This document shows, one piece after another, positions 55,801 through 64,000 of a stretch of DNA of 64,000 nt. A model generated the notes under the pieces. That model saw nothing but the letters and a program-made list of their open reading frames with translations. It searched no databases and was not told where the DNA came from. The DNA is from Limnephilus marmoratus (taxonomy: Eukaryota > Arthropoda > Insecta > Trichoptera > Limnephilidae). Location of the stretch: the NCBI GenBank assembly GCA_917880885.1, contig OU862920.1:3038001-3102000 (forward strand). The letters are read 5' to 3'. A program made the position numbers and the translations under genes. Each line of letters opens with the position of its first letter. Within the stretch, counting starts at the first letter, position 1.

Positions 55801-58800
55801 TTTTTTGCTTTAAAACTATAATTGCCACCTCACACACACACCTCATTAGTCGGCTAGTGAATCGGAATTAGAATTTATATTACACCAAAGAAGGTAGTAT
55901 ATTAATAATAAATATTATATTTTTGACACTGCTATAACTCTCCTGTACTTCTTAATATCTAAATATTCAAATTAGTTAGAAAAAATTATTACATGTTTGG
56001 ACCTGGGGCCTGCTGTTAAATTCTTAATTTTATTCCCAACCTCCATTTCACATTGAAAACACTAAAAATATAAGGATTTAAAAATCAAAGCCATAAAAAT
56101 TCCAGAATGATAATTTAATGCATTTGTATGTTATTTTGTAATGAATAATCACATACTGTAAATGACACACCCGTGATGATTTATGTGTTGATGTGACATC
56201 ATTTAAACCAGATCTGTATTGCACTGTTTTGGTATGATGCCCTTGGTCCTACATTTGAATATTATGTCAATTAACCACTCAAATATTTTGCGATTGTGCA
56301 GGTTTTTTGTCTTAAATGAACTGTCAGATTTATAAAAACTTTGTGTTATTTCCGCTTCGCAATTAAAGCTCTTTAAATGAAACATTTCTGAACGTAGCCG
56401 AGCACTAAAAACCATTGAGGTATATAAATAGAGAATCAAACTTCATTACCGCTCATCGAAAAAAGCGCAACCACTCTACAACCGCGACGACGTAGCTTTG
56501 AAATCACTAAACATTTCTTACAAGAGTATTTAAAAAAAAATTAACATTGTCTAACGGCACCTAGGCAGTTTCGCGGGTGAAAACTGTTTCTACAAAATAA
56601 GTCTTTTTTATGTTCTTCTATGGACATCTTTGAATAGAGATGTGAAGCTTGATTCATTATGGATCTACTAATTTTTGTTTTAGGGTTGTTACTAGAACAA
56701 TAACAGAGTTATGACGATTTCTGTGGGAAAACACGCTTCTTGTACTTGACTGCTATGCTATTGTGCATTGTCGTGTAAACACGCTTACAGGTTGGAGTGA
56801 TTAAAGTACTATGGTACCTGTTTAGTATTTGTACTAGCAATTCTGCAGCAGGAATATAAATAATAACCCAAAACATCATTTTCACAAAACTTTTCTGGTG
56901 TCGGCTGCCAAAAAATTACTTCTTGGATCAAAAATGGTTTTTTGCATCCAACAGAAATAAACAGATTCAAAAAGAATATGTTTAACACATTCCGTGGTGA
57001 TTTCATTTTGTATTGGAATACGAGTCATTCGGGTAAACAAAAAATAGTAAACACGGAGCGACTTCACGTATCCGGGGAAACACTCATTTAGCACACACAT
57101 TTATGGCATCTCTCCAATTCGTCTATAATTACATATTGTGGGAATGTTTTTTTTTTAACTCCCAGACACACTTGCATACAGAACAACAGAGTTTTGTAAA
57201 ACTTAATTATAGAATTTTAATGTTTACTTTTTTTCTTTGATTTTATATTATTCTTGGCATAACCGAGCATTTCTTTTTAATTTCCTAATTTTCGTCTTTC
57301 ATTTTGATGGTTCCATGACAGTTGATACGCCGAAAATTGGCCCCCCGGCATATTTATACACAATGTGTATTCAATTTAGGGAAAATACGGTATACCTAAT
57401 TACACAATATATGTATAACTAAGAGATCCCGAAGGGATGTGCAGAGAGGATGTAACGATGAATAATAGAAGTATAACACATATTTTCATTCAAATGCACC
57501 AAGGAAAAATCTTTTCAATATGCTGTGTATTTGATTTTTTTTTTTAGATAGCTCCAAACAGGAAGCCCTGGGGAAAATAATTTCCCTCGGGGCCTATATC
57601 ATCTGAGGGGATGCTATGTGGGGGGTCTTTTTGAGGAAGGGAAGGATAGAAAATACTGGGAAGGAAAAGGGTATGAGGGGTGGGTAGAGGAATCTGGGGG
57701 TCAGTGTGTCCAGGAGTGACGGACGTATGAATCCATCCCTCCTACTGATATGCAAGGCGGTGGGTCGAGAGAGTCCGGCTGAAAAGGTCATAAGGTCTCC
57801 AGTTGTCACTCAACCAGTCTCTCTCGATCCGACCTGCCACAAACCTTGCCCTATGAACCGGGCACCCCTGCTAAGTCACCAAACGTAGCGAACCACTTGG
57901 AGTGACCTATGGCTGAGGTGTTGGTTATCCAATAAATGGTTTCCATGGCGGCGGTACCCAACCCGCCTCCCAAATTGAAAGCCATTGTATACCAGCCCAA
58001 GTCCAAAAAAAAATCAACACTGTATAATTTCGTTTGATGTTCATCCCGACTATTCCCCGGGTATTTTTCAAGTCGATTTTACGATTGAAATTGGTATATA
58101 ATGCACAAAATATTATAATTTTATAGTTAATATCATGTCGGGGGGCCAACGGTCAGCGGATCAACCTAAGATTGTAAAATACAACATTACTGATGTTGTA
58201 GCTGAAAATGAATTTTTTTTTTCAAAATTTAAACTTTTTGTATGAAGCCGTATTGACATGTGGATGCGGCGCATCCCTTGACTGAGGGAATCTTGAAGAT
58301 CTTCATACAAAAAGTTGAAATTTTGAAAAAAATTAAAATTCATTTTCAACTACAACAATGTCAATAATGTCATATTTTTCAATCTTACCTCTCTAGCTCG
58401 CTGACAACTCACGGACCGCCACTGCCATTTTAACGTATATAAATTCAACAACTACGGATCACAAATTGAGCGACTTAACTTTTATCTGATCCATGGCTGT
58501 TAAATAAGCATTACAAATAGTTGTGAAGCATTATTTTGTAAACATTTTTTAAGTTTATCAAAATTGTACAAACACTGTTGATAAACTTGACACTGTTCTT
58601 GTCAAGTAAACACAGATGGAAAACTGGTTGTATAAGTCACTTATATCCAATGACTTTGGAAATACTTTGAAGTCACTTAAATTATTAAAACTGTATTATT
58701 CCCAAAATGGTATTTTCCAATCATTCGATGATTACATGTAATATGAATACCCCCTGAGATTCAAAAGCAACATACAGGATGTGTCAGCACAAACTCAAAA

Positions 58801-61800
58801 CTTTAACCAGCGATTCCTGAGCATTTGAAGTAAAAAAGTAGATATCATTTTGATGTCTGATAACATAATTTTTTCAATCAAAAACAAAAAAATATATTTT
58901 TATATCACATGTCGCCACTGATCACACAGCTACCACTCCTCTGAAATAATTAATTTCTTAATCATAAAGTCACAAAGTCTCTGGTTAAAGTCTTTCCAGT
59001 ACTTTCTGTATATATATACAACAGGACATACCCGAGGGATTTTAACAATCGATTCCTGAGCATATTTGGAGTAAAAAATGTACACGTCATTTTGGTATCC
59101 GATGACATTTTTTTCTATTAAAAACAATAAAAATATTTTTCCATCACACGCCGCAATTGATTAGTTAAAAAGCAGCGCGTTTATAACCTAGCGAAAACTT
59201 GATAAGCATTGCGTCTCATTCTAACAGCATATTTCCCACACGAAACAGCGCGACGGGATAATTCCTATAGCAATGGAAACAGTAGTGTGGTGTAATTGAA
59301 AAACATATTTTTTGTTTTTATCATCGAACACCAAAATGACGAATACATTTTTTATTCCAAATATGCTCAGGAATCGCTGGTTAAAACCATTGGGTACGTC
59401 CTGTTACACCCTGTATACTGCAACGACATTGGCTACTGCATATTTAAAAATGAGGCGCTCGGAGAAAGAGTGGCCCGACCCACAAAAATTATTAATCAGC
59501 GAAAACATCATATTATTATTTTTGTCATATCTATGAAGCCACAGTGGCCCAATTTTAGTTTTCACTATTTCAAGGATCCTTTGCAATCAGTGAAAACCGA
59601 AATTGGGCCACTGTGACTTCATAGATATGACAAAAAAATATAACAATATAATGTTTTTGTAGATTACGAATTTTTGTGGGTTGGGCCACTCTTCCTCTGA
59701 GCGCCTCAAATATTATCAACATTAATATTAACTTCTAATTATAATAATGGCATACTTTTCTATTACTTTAATTATATTGTGTAATTTATTAGTATCTACA
59801 ATAAAAGGCCACAACAGTTTTGAAATAAATATGTTATAACAATTGTATGACTCATTTTGCATATTTATGTATGTTTCCAGAAATTCCTCGCCCAATCAGA
59901 TTCCAACGCGAGTGGAGACGTTTGCTTGTCTGAGTTTATTCACTATGTTAGAGAACACGAGAAGAACCTCAAGCTCCAATTTACGCATTTGGATAAAAAC
60001 CAAGATGGTAATTATGATTTTTATCTGTACTTATCTACAATTCGTTTAAACAATGGCATGATTATCTCCTATGCTTGTGTCTGACGAGATTAAGTGTATT
60101 AATGAGTTGAGTATGCAATTTATGTTACAACATTCAAAATGGTAGACAAAAAAAAAATCATGTGTGTGCAATTCGCACGCGGTAAAAGTGAAACCTTCAG
60201 AAAACTAGACAAGAGAGGGAAGACTACCAAGCACCGCACAAAGAGGATACCGATAGGAAACGAAGCACCACACAAAGAGAGCACCGATTATACTATCTCA
60301 TTCTCTCGCAGGCTAAATCCTGTAGATCTATGCGTTTGTCTCTTTGTAAAATCAATATCCAATCTTCAAACCACTCCAAAATGAACAGGCAAAGAAAGCG
60401 ACTCCGAAGAAGAAAACACAAATACTAATAAGATGACCAAATGTATAGGAAAAGGTGCACTGGAATTCGATAATAAAAATATGATCATCCTTCAGATTGG
60501 TAAAAAAAATACATTGTAGTCTGCCCATTCTTGTCTACTTTAGTTTTCATTCTTGTCTACTTTTACTTCTACCACGTGTGAATTGCAAACTTTGATTTTT
60601 TTTTACAAATAATTACAGACATTAAAAATTACCTTTTGGATGAACACCGTAAGTAAGCTTTAAAAATCATTAATGATTCAGATTTAGTCCTGTCAGTTGA
60701 AACATATTTTAAAATGTCAAAAATTTTAACAAAAGAAATACAAATTTCAAATATAAATTTATTATTAAAATAAAATAATTTTAGTACCTATTTATCGCTT
60801 CTCTGAATGATCACTTCCAAAGATATTGAAATATAAGTAGATGTGCTATCTGCTATTTTTACTATGTAGGTCTGCGCTTCCGGGTGTCGCCGATATTGTT
60901 TACCAATTAACAAATAAACTAAAAGATAATTAACGAATAAACCAAACGAACGTTTAACTAAATGAACGAACTCTTTCCTTATTCAAAATATATTGTTAAC
61001 CAATATTAATGCACATTTTCAAAAAATTAACGAAACAAACAAATTCTTTTTGTATGAAAACTACGCTAATTAGCGCATAGTCCGGCGACAGTTGCGCGGA
61101 CACCATAGCATATCTCTTCTGAATTTGAATATCTTTGATCACTTCCAAAAATTAGTATGTTTGATTACGAGCAACATTTTACGGAAATAGCTGTTTAAGT
61201 ATTAAAAAGTCTTTTACCACAGTGTTATGTAGGTATGTACTGTAAACTGCAGTAGAAAAAAAAACAGAGTACAATTCACGCGCGGTTTAAGTGAAACCTT
61301 TAGAAAACTAAAATCGACATTAGTGGGGAGACTACGTAGCACCGCACAAAGAGGAGACCGATTATACTAACGCTTTCTCTCGCAGGCTAAATCCTATAGA
61401 TGTATGTGTTTGTCTCTTTTTAGAGTCGCTTTTTCGTTTCATCGAGTTTCAAATCACAATCATCACGGTGCTAAAGAAGTTTTCACTTCAAAAAACTTTA
61501 AACGTGTTATTAAAATACTTAGAAAATTCAACTAACCCTGATGTGGTTTTATCGATAATTTTGCTTTAGATAATATGAACAAAGTTAATTTATTAATTTA
61601 ATTTCACCAAATTGACTCCTAATGTAATTACTAGCGTCCGTTCAAATACACCATTTGCTAAATTATCATTTGTCACTGATGTTATGCGCATAATATACGC
61701 GTTTTTGTACCAATTACATGTGTTATTTTAAACCAGTAACTGTCAACCAAACTTCAATATTTTAAAAGTTATGATTATCTTTAAAAACTGAATTTTATAA

Positions 61801-64000
61801 ATATAAAGGCACTTTGTGTAATTTCTCTCCAGCAAACATTCAATTAATGTGTCATTCGAATTTAAGATTTTTGAAGTGAAAACTTACCGTTGTGATTTAA
61901 AACTCGATGAAACGGAGCGAGCGATACTAAATCTACATCTACAGGATTTAGCCTGCGAGAGAATGAGCTATAATAATTGGTCTTCTCTATGTGCGGCGCT
62001 TCGTAGCCTCCCCACTCTTGCCTCCTTTAGTTTTCTGAAGGTTTCACTACTACCGCATGTGACCTGCACACAAATTTGTAGTGAAAACTTCTTTAACACA
62101 GTTGTGATTTGAAACTCAATGAAACGAAAAAGCGACACTAAAAAGAGAAAAACACATAGGTACATCTATAGGATTTAGTCTGCGAGAGAATGAGTTAGAA
62201 AATAATCCTCTTTGTGCGACGTTTCTTAGCCTCCCCACTCTTATATACTTTAGTTTTCTGAAGGTTTCACTTCTACGGCGTGTGAACAGCACACTTGTGA
62301 TTTTTTTTAATTGTGATAATTTTTGCGCTTTCTTATAGTAGCGTTAAAGTTCTTTGTACATATAGACACAATATATCAAAGTATACTAATTTTATTTGAT
62401 TATTTTATAGTCCCATTTCAATAAAATTGCATAAATGTCTTCTTGGACGTTTCATATTGCAATTTTATTTCCACATTAACTTGTTATGTGGCATTGAAAA
62501 GTTAACGACTCTAACATAGCATGTGATAGTAATCTATTGATTAGGAACTGTTAGGTTACATACTGCGGTAATTAGGAACCAACTCAGCGACCCACCGGGG
62601 ACATCTGCCTTTACCAAACAGAATGATTTACATAACAATATGTGTGTGTGTTTGTCAGCTACTTGTACATATTTCCATGCTAAGTTTATTCAAATTGATA
62701 CACAGAAAAGGTTTCTTCTGTAGGTTCCTATTGTTATATAATTCATTGTTAAAATATGTTATACAGATGACCCTGGAATATGCCAGCCACAATCTGGTAT
62801 TTGTTGCCTTCTTCATATATTTATTGTAATGTTAACTATATACATGGTATTTACATTTGTAGTTAGAAAGGAAAGTAGCTCTTTAATATGAAAAAGGCAC
62901 ACTTGAATAATAAAATCGATGCTTGAAAGGATAAATGGCTAAAGCGCCATACAGCTGGAAAGGAAATATGGCTTAAGCACCATACAGCTGCCATTTTTCC
63001 TTTCTAGCTGTATGGCTCATTGGCCATTTATCATTTCCAGCTGTATGGCTCTTTGGTCATTTATCATTTTCAGCTGTATGGTTCTTTGGCCATTTTTCCT
63101 TTCAAGCTGTATGGTTCTTTGGCCATTTATCCTTTCCAGCATCGATATTATGTATGTATGTATATGCCAAAGATATTCAAATACAAAAGAGATATGCTAT
63201 GGTGTCCGCGCAATGTCGGCGGACTACGCCCTAATTAGAGTAGTTTGCATACGAAAAGAATTTGTTTATTTCATTGATTTTTTGAAGATGTGCATTAGTA
63301 TTGGTTGACAATATAATTTGAATACGGAAAGAATTCGTTCATTTAGTTTAACGTTCGTTTGGTTTATTCGTTAATTATTTGTTCTTTTAGTTTATTTGTT
63401 AATTGGTAAACAATATCGGCCACACCCGGAAGCGTAGTCCCACATAGTAAAAACTGCAGATAGCACATCTACTTATATTTCAATATCTTTGGTATATACA
63501 TATATATAAAGACATATTTTATTGTAAAGTTATTGTTTCTTTGCTTTTCAAATTCGAAAATTTATTCAAATATTGCCTCAGGTTACATCGTAGAATAAAG
63601 AATAAGACAAGAAGTGCTTTGTGGGCATGTTTTGTGATCTAAATATTTGTCTAATTTGGTCCTACATTTGTATGGAATGCACTTTTTGTGTTGTATTTTT
63701 TATTCTACGGGTTACATAATTTTAATTATAATAAGTTGTTATATATTACAATAGCTATTGAATCATTCAAATATGTATTTTTTTCAGGAAAAGTGGACTT
63801 GGAAGAACTTATAAGTGCATTTGCCGACTTAGGCATAGCAATGGACCGTAGAGAAGCCACCAATTTGCTAAAAAGGTTTGTTCAGAATTTATGCATTTAT
63901 TTATTTATTGGCTCGCCAACAGACCACATTACATAATTATTACAGTAATTTACATTTTCAATATTGTTATAATGATCATTATAAGTGAGCACACCAGTCA
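46663..64000 (+). CDS. mitochondrial Ca-dependent ATP-Mg/Pi carrier, first three exons
   Basis: Exons 46663-46860, 59881-60007 and 63788-63875 join (phase 0, then phase 1) into 137 codons plus two bases. They encode three EF-hands: loop 39-50 (DSDGDGKIDIHD), loop 73-84 (DSNASGDVCLSE) and loop 104-115 (DKNQDGKVDLEE). The linkers LREFGLHHRYAEKFL and FIHYVREHEKNLKLQFTHL are hallmarks of the SCaMC/SLC25A23-25 family. Family knowledge: these carriers sit in the inner mitochondrial membrane and exchange ATP-Mg for phosphate when cytosolic calcium binds the EF-hand head. The fourth EF-hand and the six-helix carrier domain must lie past the right edge. In loop 2 the position usually acidic is A76, suggesting weaker calcium binding there. 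Identification is very firm; completeness cannot be judged. Confidence 0.95.
46861..48165. other. intron 1, left part
   Basis: No additional exon seen. A hairpin CTGAAGACTGG/CCAGTCTTCAG lies at 47192-47228. A plus-strand frame at 47392-47616 has no recognisable similarity. Confidence 0.5.
48166..48198 (-). ncRNA. hammerhead-like unit, copy C (decayed core)
   Basis: On the minus strand CTGATGATGGACACTGTAAT, then ACTGTCCTAAATG. The final GAAAC core strand is mutated to TAAAT, so this copy would be inactive if the structure is a ribozyme. Confidence 0.4.
48532..48630 (+). ncRNA. hammerhead-like unit, copy D (decayed core)
   Basis: CACATCTGCTTTGATGGTGG, ACACTGTAACACTGCCCGAC, then TTTGGCTATATAAGGAGGAG. 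The core is altered at several positions. With copy C it forms an outward-facing pair about 340 bp apart. Confidence 0.35.
48690..49330 (+). mobile_element. LINE 3' fragment (RTE/jockey-type), degraded
   Basis: Translating across frameshifts gives RKDESRLNSVEMRS-like, YDRVRNVEIRQECKTDVSVM and GRRSRGRPRKP-like segments, the C-terminal region of a LINE reverse transcriptase. It ends in the ACGGCGTGATAG tail and poly-T. The tail alone recurs at 35255-35402 and 25507. Confidence 0.75.
49331..50030. other. intron 1, unassigned
   Basis: AT-rich; a poly-T run at its left edge belongs to the LINE tail. No gene or recognised element. Confidence 0.5.
50031..50366. mobile_element. foldback MITE
   Basis: AAGGTTAAACGTAACGTGCG on the left is matched inversely by the right end ACGTTACGTTTAACCTT. 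Both arms continue through ATAATCTACGCATTCA and on to AACAAACCCAAATCTTTC, the left arm carrying about 100 extra bp. Non-coding. Confidence 0.75.
50469..50517. repeat. ACCCGGCGTCAATGAC inverted repeat
   Basis: Arms of 16 bp (one mismatch) flank a 17-bp AT-rich loop. TTAA abuts the left arm. It may be a tiny relic of an element; no coding. Confidence 0.6.
50518..51300. other. intron 1, unassigned
   Basis: A modestly GC-richer patch at 50755-50850 carries a short open frame of no recognised family. Nothing else was seen. Confidence 0.45.
51318..51420 (+). ncRNA. hammerhead-like unit, copy E
   Basis: CTGATGATGGATACTGTAAC then TCTGTCGGAAATGTTGACTA and GCAACACGGCATAATAACCC. The core strands are present, but stem II has one mismatch and GAAAC reads GAAAT. 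Confidence 0.4.
51594..52026 (+). mobile_element. Helitron-like non-autonomous element
   Basis: The left end TCCTACTAATATTATAAAGG follows A, and the right end GCGAAGCCGGGGGC...AGCTAG precedes T: the A/TC...CTAG/T pattern. 433 bp, with a G-rich inner segment at 51820-51970. Confidence 0.7.
52273..52868. repeat. 118-122-bp tandem array derived from a Helitron-like core
   Basis: Five units start near 52273, 52393, 52511, 52629 and 52751. Each has TGAATTTGTTTTAATATTTTGC and AATAGGTGGC, then TTTCATATAGTTTAG. The words are also present once in each Helitron-like copy, so the array arose by amplifying part of one. Confidence 0.85.
52869..53090. repeat. G-rich segment of a Helitron-like copy
   Basis: Continues the tandem array with GGAAGGG- and GGGGG-rich sequence. 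Its right half is displaced to 53695-53815 by the LINE insertion and ends GGCATTGCAACGCATGCCGG. Confidence 0.55.
53095..53690 (+). mobile_element. LINE 3' fragment inside a Helitron-like copy
   Basis: The frame 53206-53583, with upstream sequence in shifted frames, gives the C-terminal region: IEKVQKRFMRYLYTREYTYY-like, then LNTLEVRRKIFLGKHFFKLI. It ends in an untranslated tail with ATAATAATAAAG. This family differs from the other LINEs in the window. Confidence 0.8.
53820..54325. other. intron 1, unassigned
   Basis: AT-rich, no recognised features. Confidence 0.45.
54326..54896. mobile_element. foldback element with ~185-bp arms
   Basis: AATGCAGATCCGGGCACAGT on the left is matched inversely by ACTGTGCCCGGATCTGCATT on the right. 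The arms continue through GGCGCGCTCGGCAAAATTGA and ACTTTGAACGGTTGTATCTC to GATATTGACAGT-type sequence. A 190-bp spacer lies between. Non-coding. Confidence 0.85.
55196..55265 (-). mobile_element. CR1/L2-type LINE 3' tip
   Basis: The minus strand ends AACTGCGCTATATAAATACA followed by ATT-type triplets, as at 34345. Confidence 0.6.
55300..55645 (+). repeat. GGTGCCCGGG family copy
   Basis: GGGCTCATAGGGTGAGGTTT to ATGACATAGGCCTGAGGCAA, then GTGTGAACCTAATGTAAAAA. Abuts the LINE tip. Confidence 0.8.
55650..57310. other. intron 1, unassigned
   Basis: AT-rich. Several minus-strand frames of 60-90 codons lack any recognisable similarity or splice context. No structural RNA seen. Confidence 0.5.
57318..58166. 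mobile_element. GTTGATCCGYCGAC element, second copy
   Basis: The left CAGTTGATACGCCGAAAATTGG and the inverse of the right GGGGGGCCAACGGTCAGCGG (58138-58164) are inverted ends. It shares both flanks with the copy at 17298-20640. A GGTGCCCGGG-family copy (57545-57985) is inserted. Confidence 0.7.
57545..57985 (-). repeat. GGTGCCCGGG family copy, nearly complete
   Basis: Inverted copy with CATCCCCTCAGATGATATAG, the CCCAGATTCCTCTACCCACC body, GAACCGGGCACCCCTGCTAA, and the second module to GGTTTCCATGGCGGCGGTAC. Confidence 0.8.
58185..58430. repeat. GGCGGTCCGTGA family foldback
   Basis: ATGTTGTAGCTGAAAATGAA and AACTTTTTGTATGAAG are matched inversely by CTTCATACAAAAAGTTGAAA and TTCATTTTCAACTACAACA. 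The centre GCGGCGCATCCC recurs at 16600. Confidence 0.7.
58780..59420. repeat. inverted and direct copies of a ...GCGATTCCTGAGCAT... repeat
   Basis: AACCAGCGATTCCTGAGCAT at 58803, AACAATCGATTCCTGAGCAT at 59043 and the inverse ATGCTCAGGAATCGCTGGTT at 59363 mark three copies. Each is followed by a CATTTTGGTRTCYGATGACA-like word. A cluster of one TIR-type family. Confidence 0.65.
59450..59709. mobile_element. foldback element with ~115-bp arms
   Basis: AGGCGCTCGGAGAAAGAGTG and GGCCCGACCCACAAAAATT are matched inversely to GAGCGCCT at 59709. The inner arms meet around CTATTTCAAGGATCCTTTGC. It ends 171 bp before SCaMC exon 2. Confidence 0.8.
59881..60007 (+). CDS. SCaMC: SCaMC exon 2
   Basis: Acceptor ATGTATGTTTCCAG/AAATTC, donor CAAGATG/GTAATT. 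Phase 0 to 1. Encodes KFLAQSDSNASGDVCLSEFI, HYVREHEKNLKLQFTHLDKN and QD: EF-hand 2 and the start of EF-hand 3. Confidence 0.95.
60150..60620 (+). repeat. AAACTAAAGTAGACAAGAGTGG repeat, mixed copies
   Basis: TTCGCACGCGGTAAAAGTGA, CAGAAAACTAGACAAGAG and CTCATTCTCTCGCAGGCTAA run to about 60340. Then the tail shared with 39600 (inverted), and a second fragment with TTGTCTACTTTAGTTTTC near 60530. Confidence 0.65.
60817..61136 (+). mobile_element. CCAAAGATATT MITE, copy 2
   Basis: 320 bp flanked by the perfect 8-bp duplication GATCACTT (60809-60816, 61137-61144). Co-linear with 4434-4746. Confidence 0.88.
61262..61502 (+). repeat. AAACTAAAGTAGACAAGAGTGG repeat, full copy
   Basis: From ATTCACGCGCGGTTTAAGTG through GAAAACTAAAATCGACATTA, CGCACAAAGAGGAGACCGAT and TCTCGCAGGCTAAATCCTAT to AAAGAAGTTTTCACTTCAAA. 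About 240 bp; no coding. Confidence 0.8.
61503..61845. other. intron 2, unassigned
   Basis: AT-rich, nothing recognised. Confidence 0.45.
61850..62310 (-). repeat. two tandem inverted copies of the same repeat
   Basis: Copies at 61865-62070 and 62080-62310 both read, on the minus strand, from GTGAAACCTTCAGAAAACTA to GTTTCATCGAGTTT-like words. Orientation is opposite to the copy at 61262. Confidence 0.8.
62311..62915. other. intron 2, unassigned
   Basis: A short TG run near 62641. No gene or repeat family recognised. Confidence 0.45.
62918..63143. repeat. 33-bp tandem repeat with inverted units at one end
   Basis: Direct units AGCTGTATGGCTCTTTGGCC with ATTTATCATTTCC repeat about four times from 63007. 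The left part (62918-62990) holds the same unit in inverse (GGAAAGGAAATATGGCTTAA, ACCATACAGCTG). The frame translates as an 11-residue repeat, a by-product. Confidence 0.85.
63167..63492 (-). mobile_element. CCAAAGATATT MITE, copy 3, inverted
   Basis: CCAAAGATATTCAAATAC at the left and TTTCAATATCTTTGG at the right; co-linear in inverse with the copies at 4434 and 60817. The target duplication is imperfect. Confidence 0.85.
63788..63875 (+). CDS. SCaMC: SCaMC exon 3
   Basis: Acceptor TTTTTTTCAG/GAAAAG and donor AAAAG/GTTTGT, phase 1 to 2. Encodes GKVDLEELISAFADLGIAMD and RREATNLLKR, completing EF-hand 3. The next exon (fourth EF-hand) is outside the window. Confidence 0.93.

Noticed and set aside
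62623..63308. Hydrophobic repeat protein (CMALWPF units)
   Set aside because: By-product of a 33-bp tandem repeat in an intron; units are also present in inverse orientation.

Overview
The window is arthropod nuclear DNA, most likely from a lepidopteran or another insect with a similar repeat load. It is AT-rich, exons are tiny islands bounded by GT/AG splice sites, introns run to 13 kb, and most of the rest is layered transposon debris. The repeat types seen are Helitron-like pieces ending in CTAG, cecropia-type mariner, many hAT elements with 8-bp target duplications, jockey/CR1-type LINE fragments and a tRNA-derived poly-A SINE. The order-level placement is inference from the repeats; no gene in the window fixes it.

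Two protein-coding genes can be supported. (1) On the minus strand, a complete four-exon gene lies between 27084 and 8122. It encodes a 125-residue secreted protein: a signal peptide, a compact six-cysteine module, one EGF-like domain and a short tail ending FPYECVVI. All four exons join in phase 1 with consensus splice sites, and polyadenylation signals follow the stop. (2) On the plus strand, three 5' coding exons (46663-46860, 59881-60007, 63788-63875) encode the EF-hand regulatory head of a mitochondrial ATP-Mg/phosphate carrier (SCaMC, SLC25A23/24/25 group). Its carrier domain lies beyond the right edge. The two genes are head-to-head, about 19.6 kb apart, with no visible functional link.

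Layout. 1-5.0 kb: a GC-rich inverted-repeat element broken by a hAT MITE, then a 3.07-kb hAT element containing a Harbinger-like element that itself holds a SINE and a LINE. 5-8.1 kb: repeats, a foldback element and a perfect 97-bp inverted repeat just past the 3' end of gene 1. 8.1-27.1 kb: gene 1, with introns filled by Helitron-like DNA carrying heat-shock-element-like arrays, a nested LINE/mariner complex (17.3-20.6 kb), and a 101-bp satellite split by a hAT element (21.8-23.2 kb). 27.4-36.1 kb: a decayed mariner, SINE copy 2, a large foldback element, Helitron-like copies and LINE ends. 36.2-43.0 kb: a 12-bp GATGAAA minisatellite split by a stack of nested insertions and a 2-kb LINE. 43.4-46.3 kb: an inverted-repeat element interrupted by a hAT element with a relict TTF zinc finger. 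46.3-64 kb: promoter and exons 1-3 of SCaMC, with introns full of MITEs, foldbacks, LINE fragments and tandem arrays.

The most unusual items are a conserved roughly 110-nt unit with a hammerhead-ribozyme-like core present in five copies (one a clean 120-bp insertion with a 9-bp target duplication inside a LINE reverse transcriptase), the heat-shock-element-like arrays, a MITE built around palindromic TTTCTGAC motifs, and the small EGF-type gene itself.
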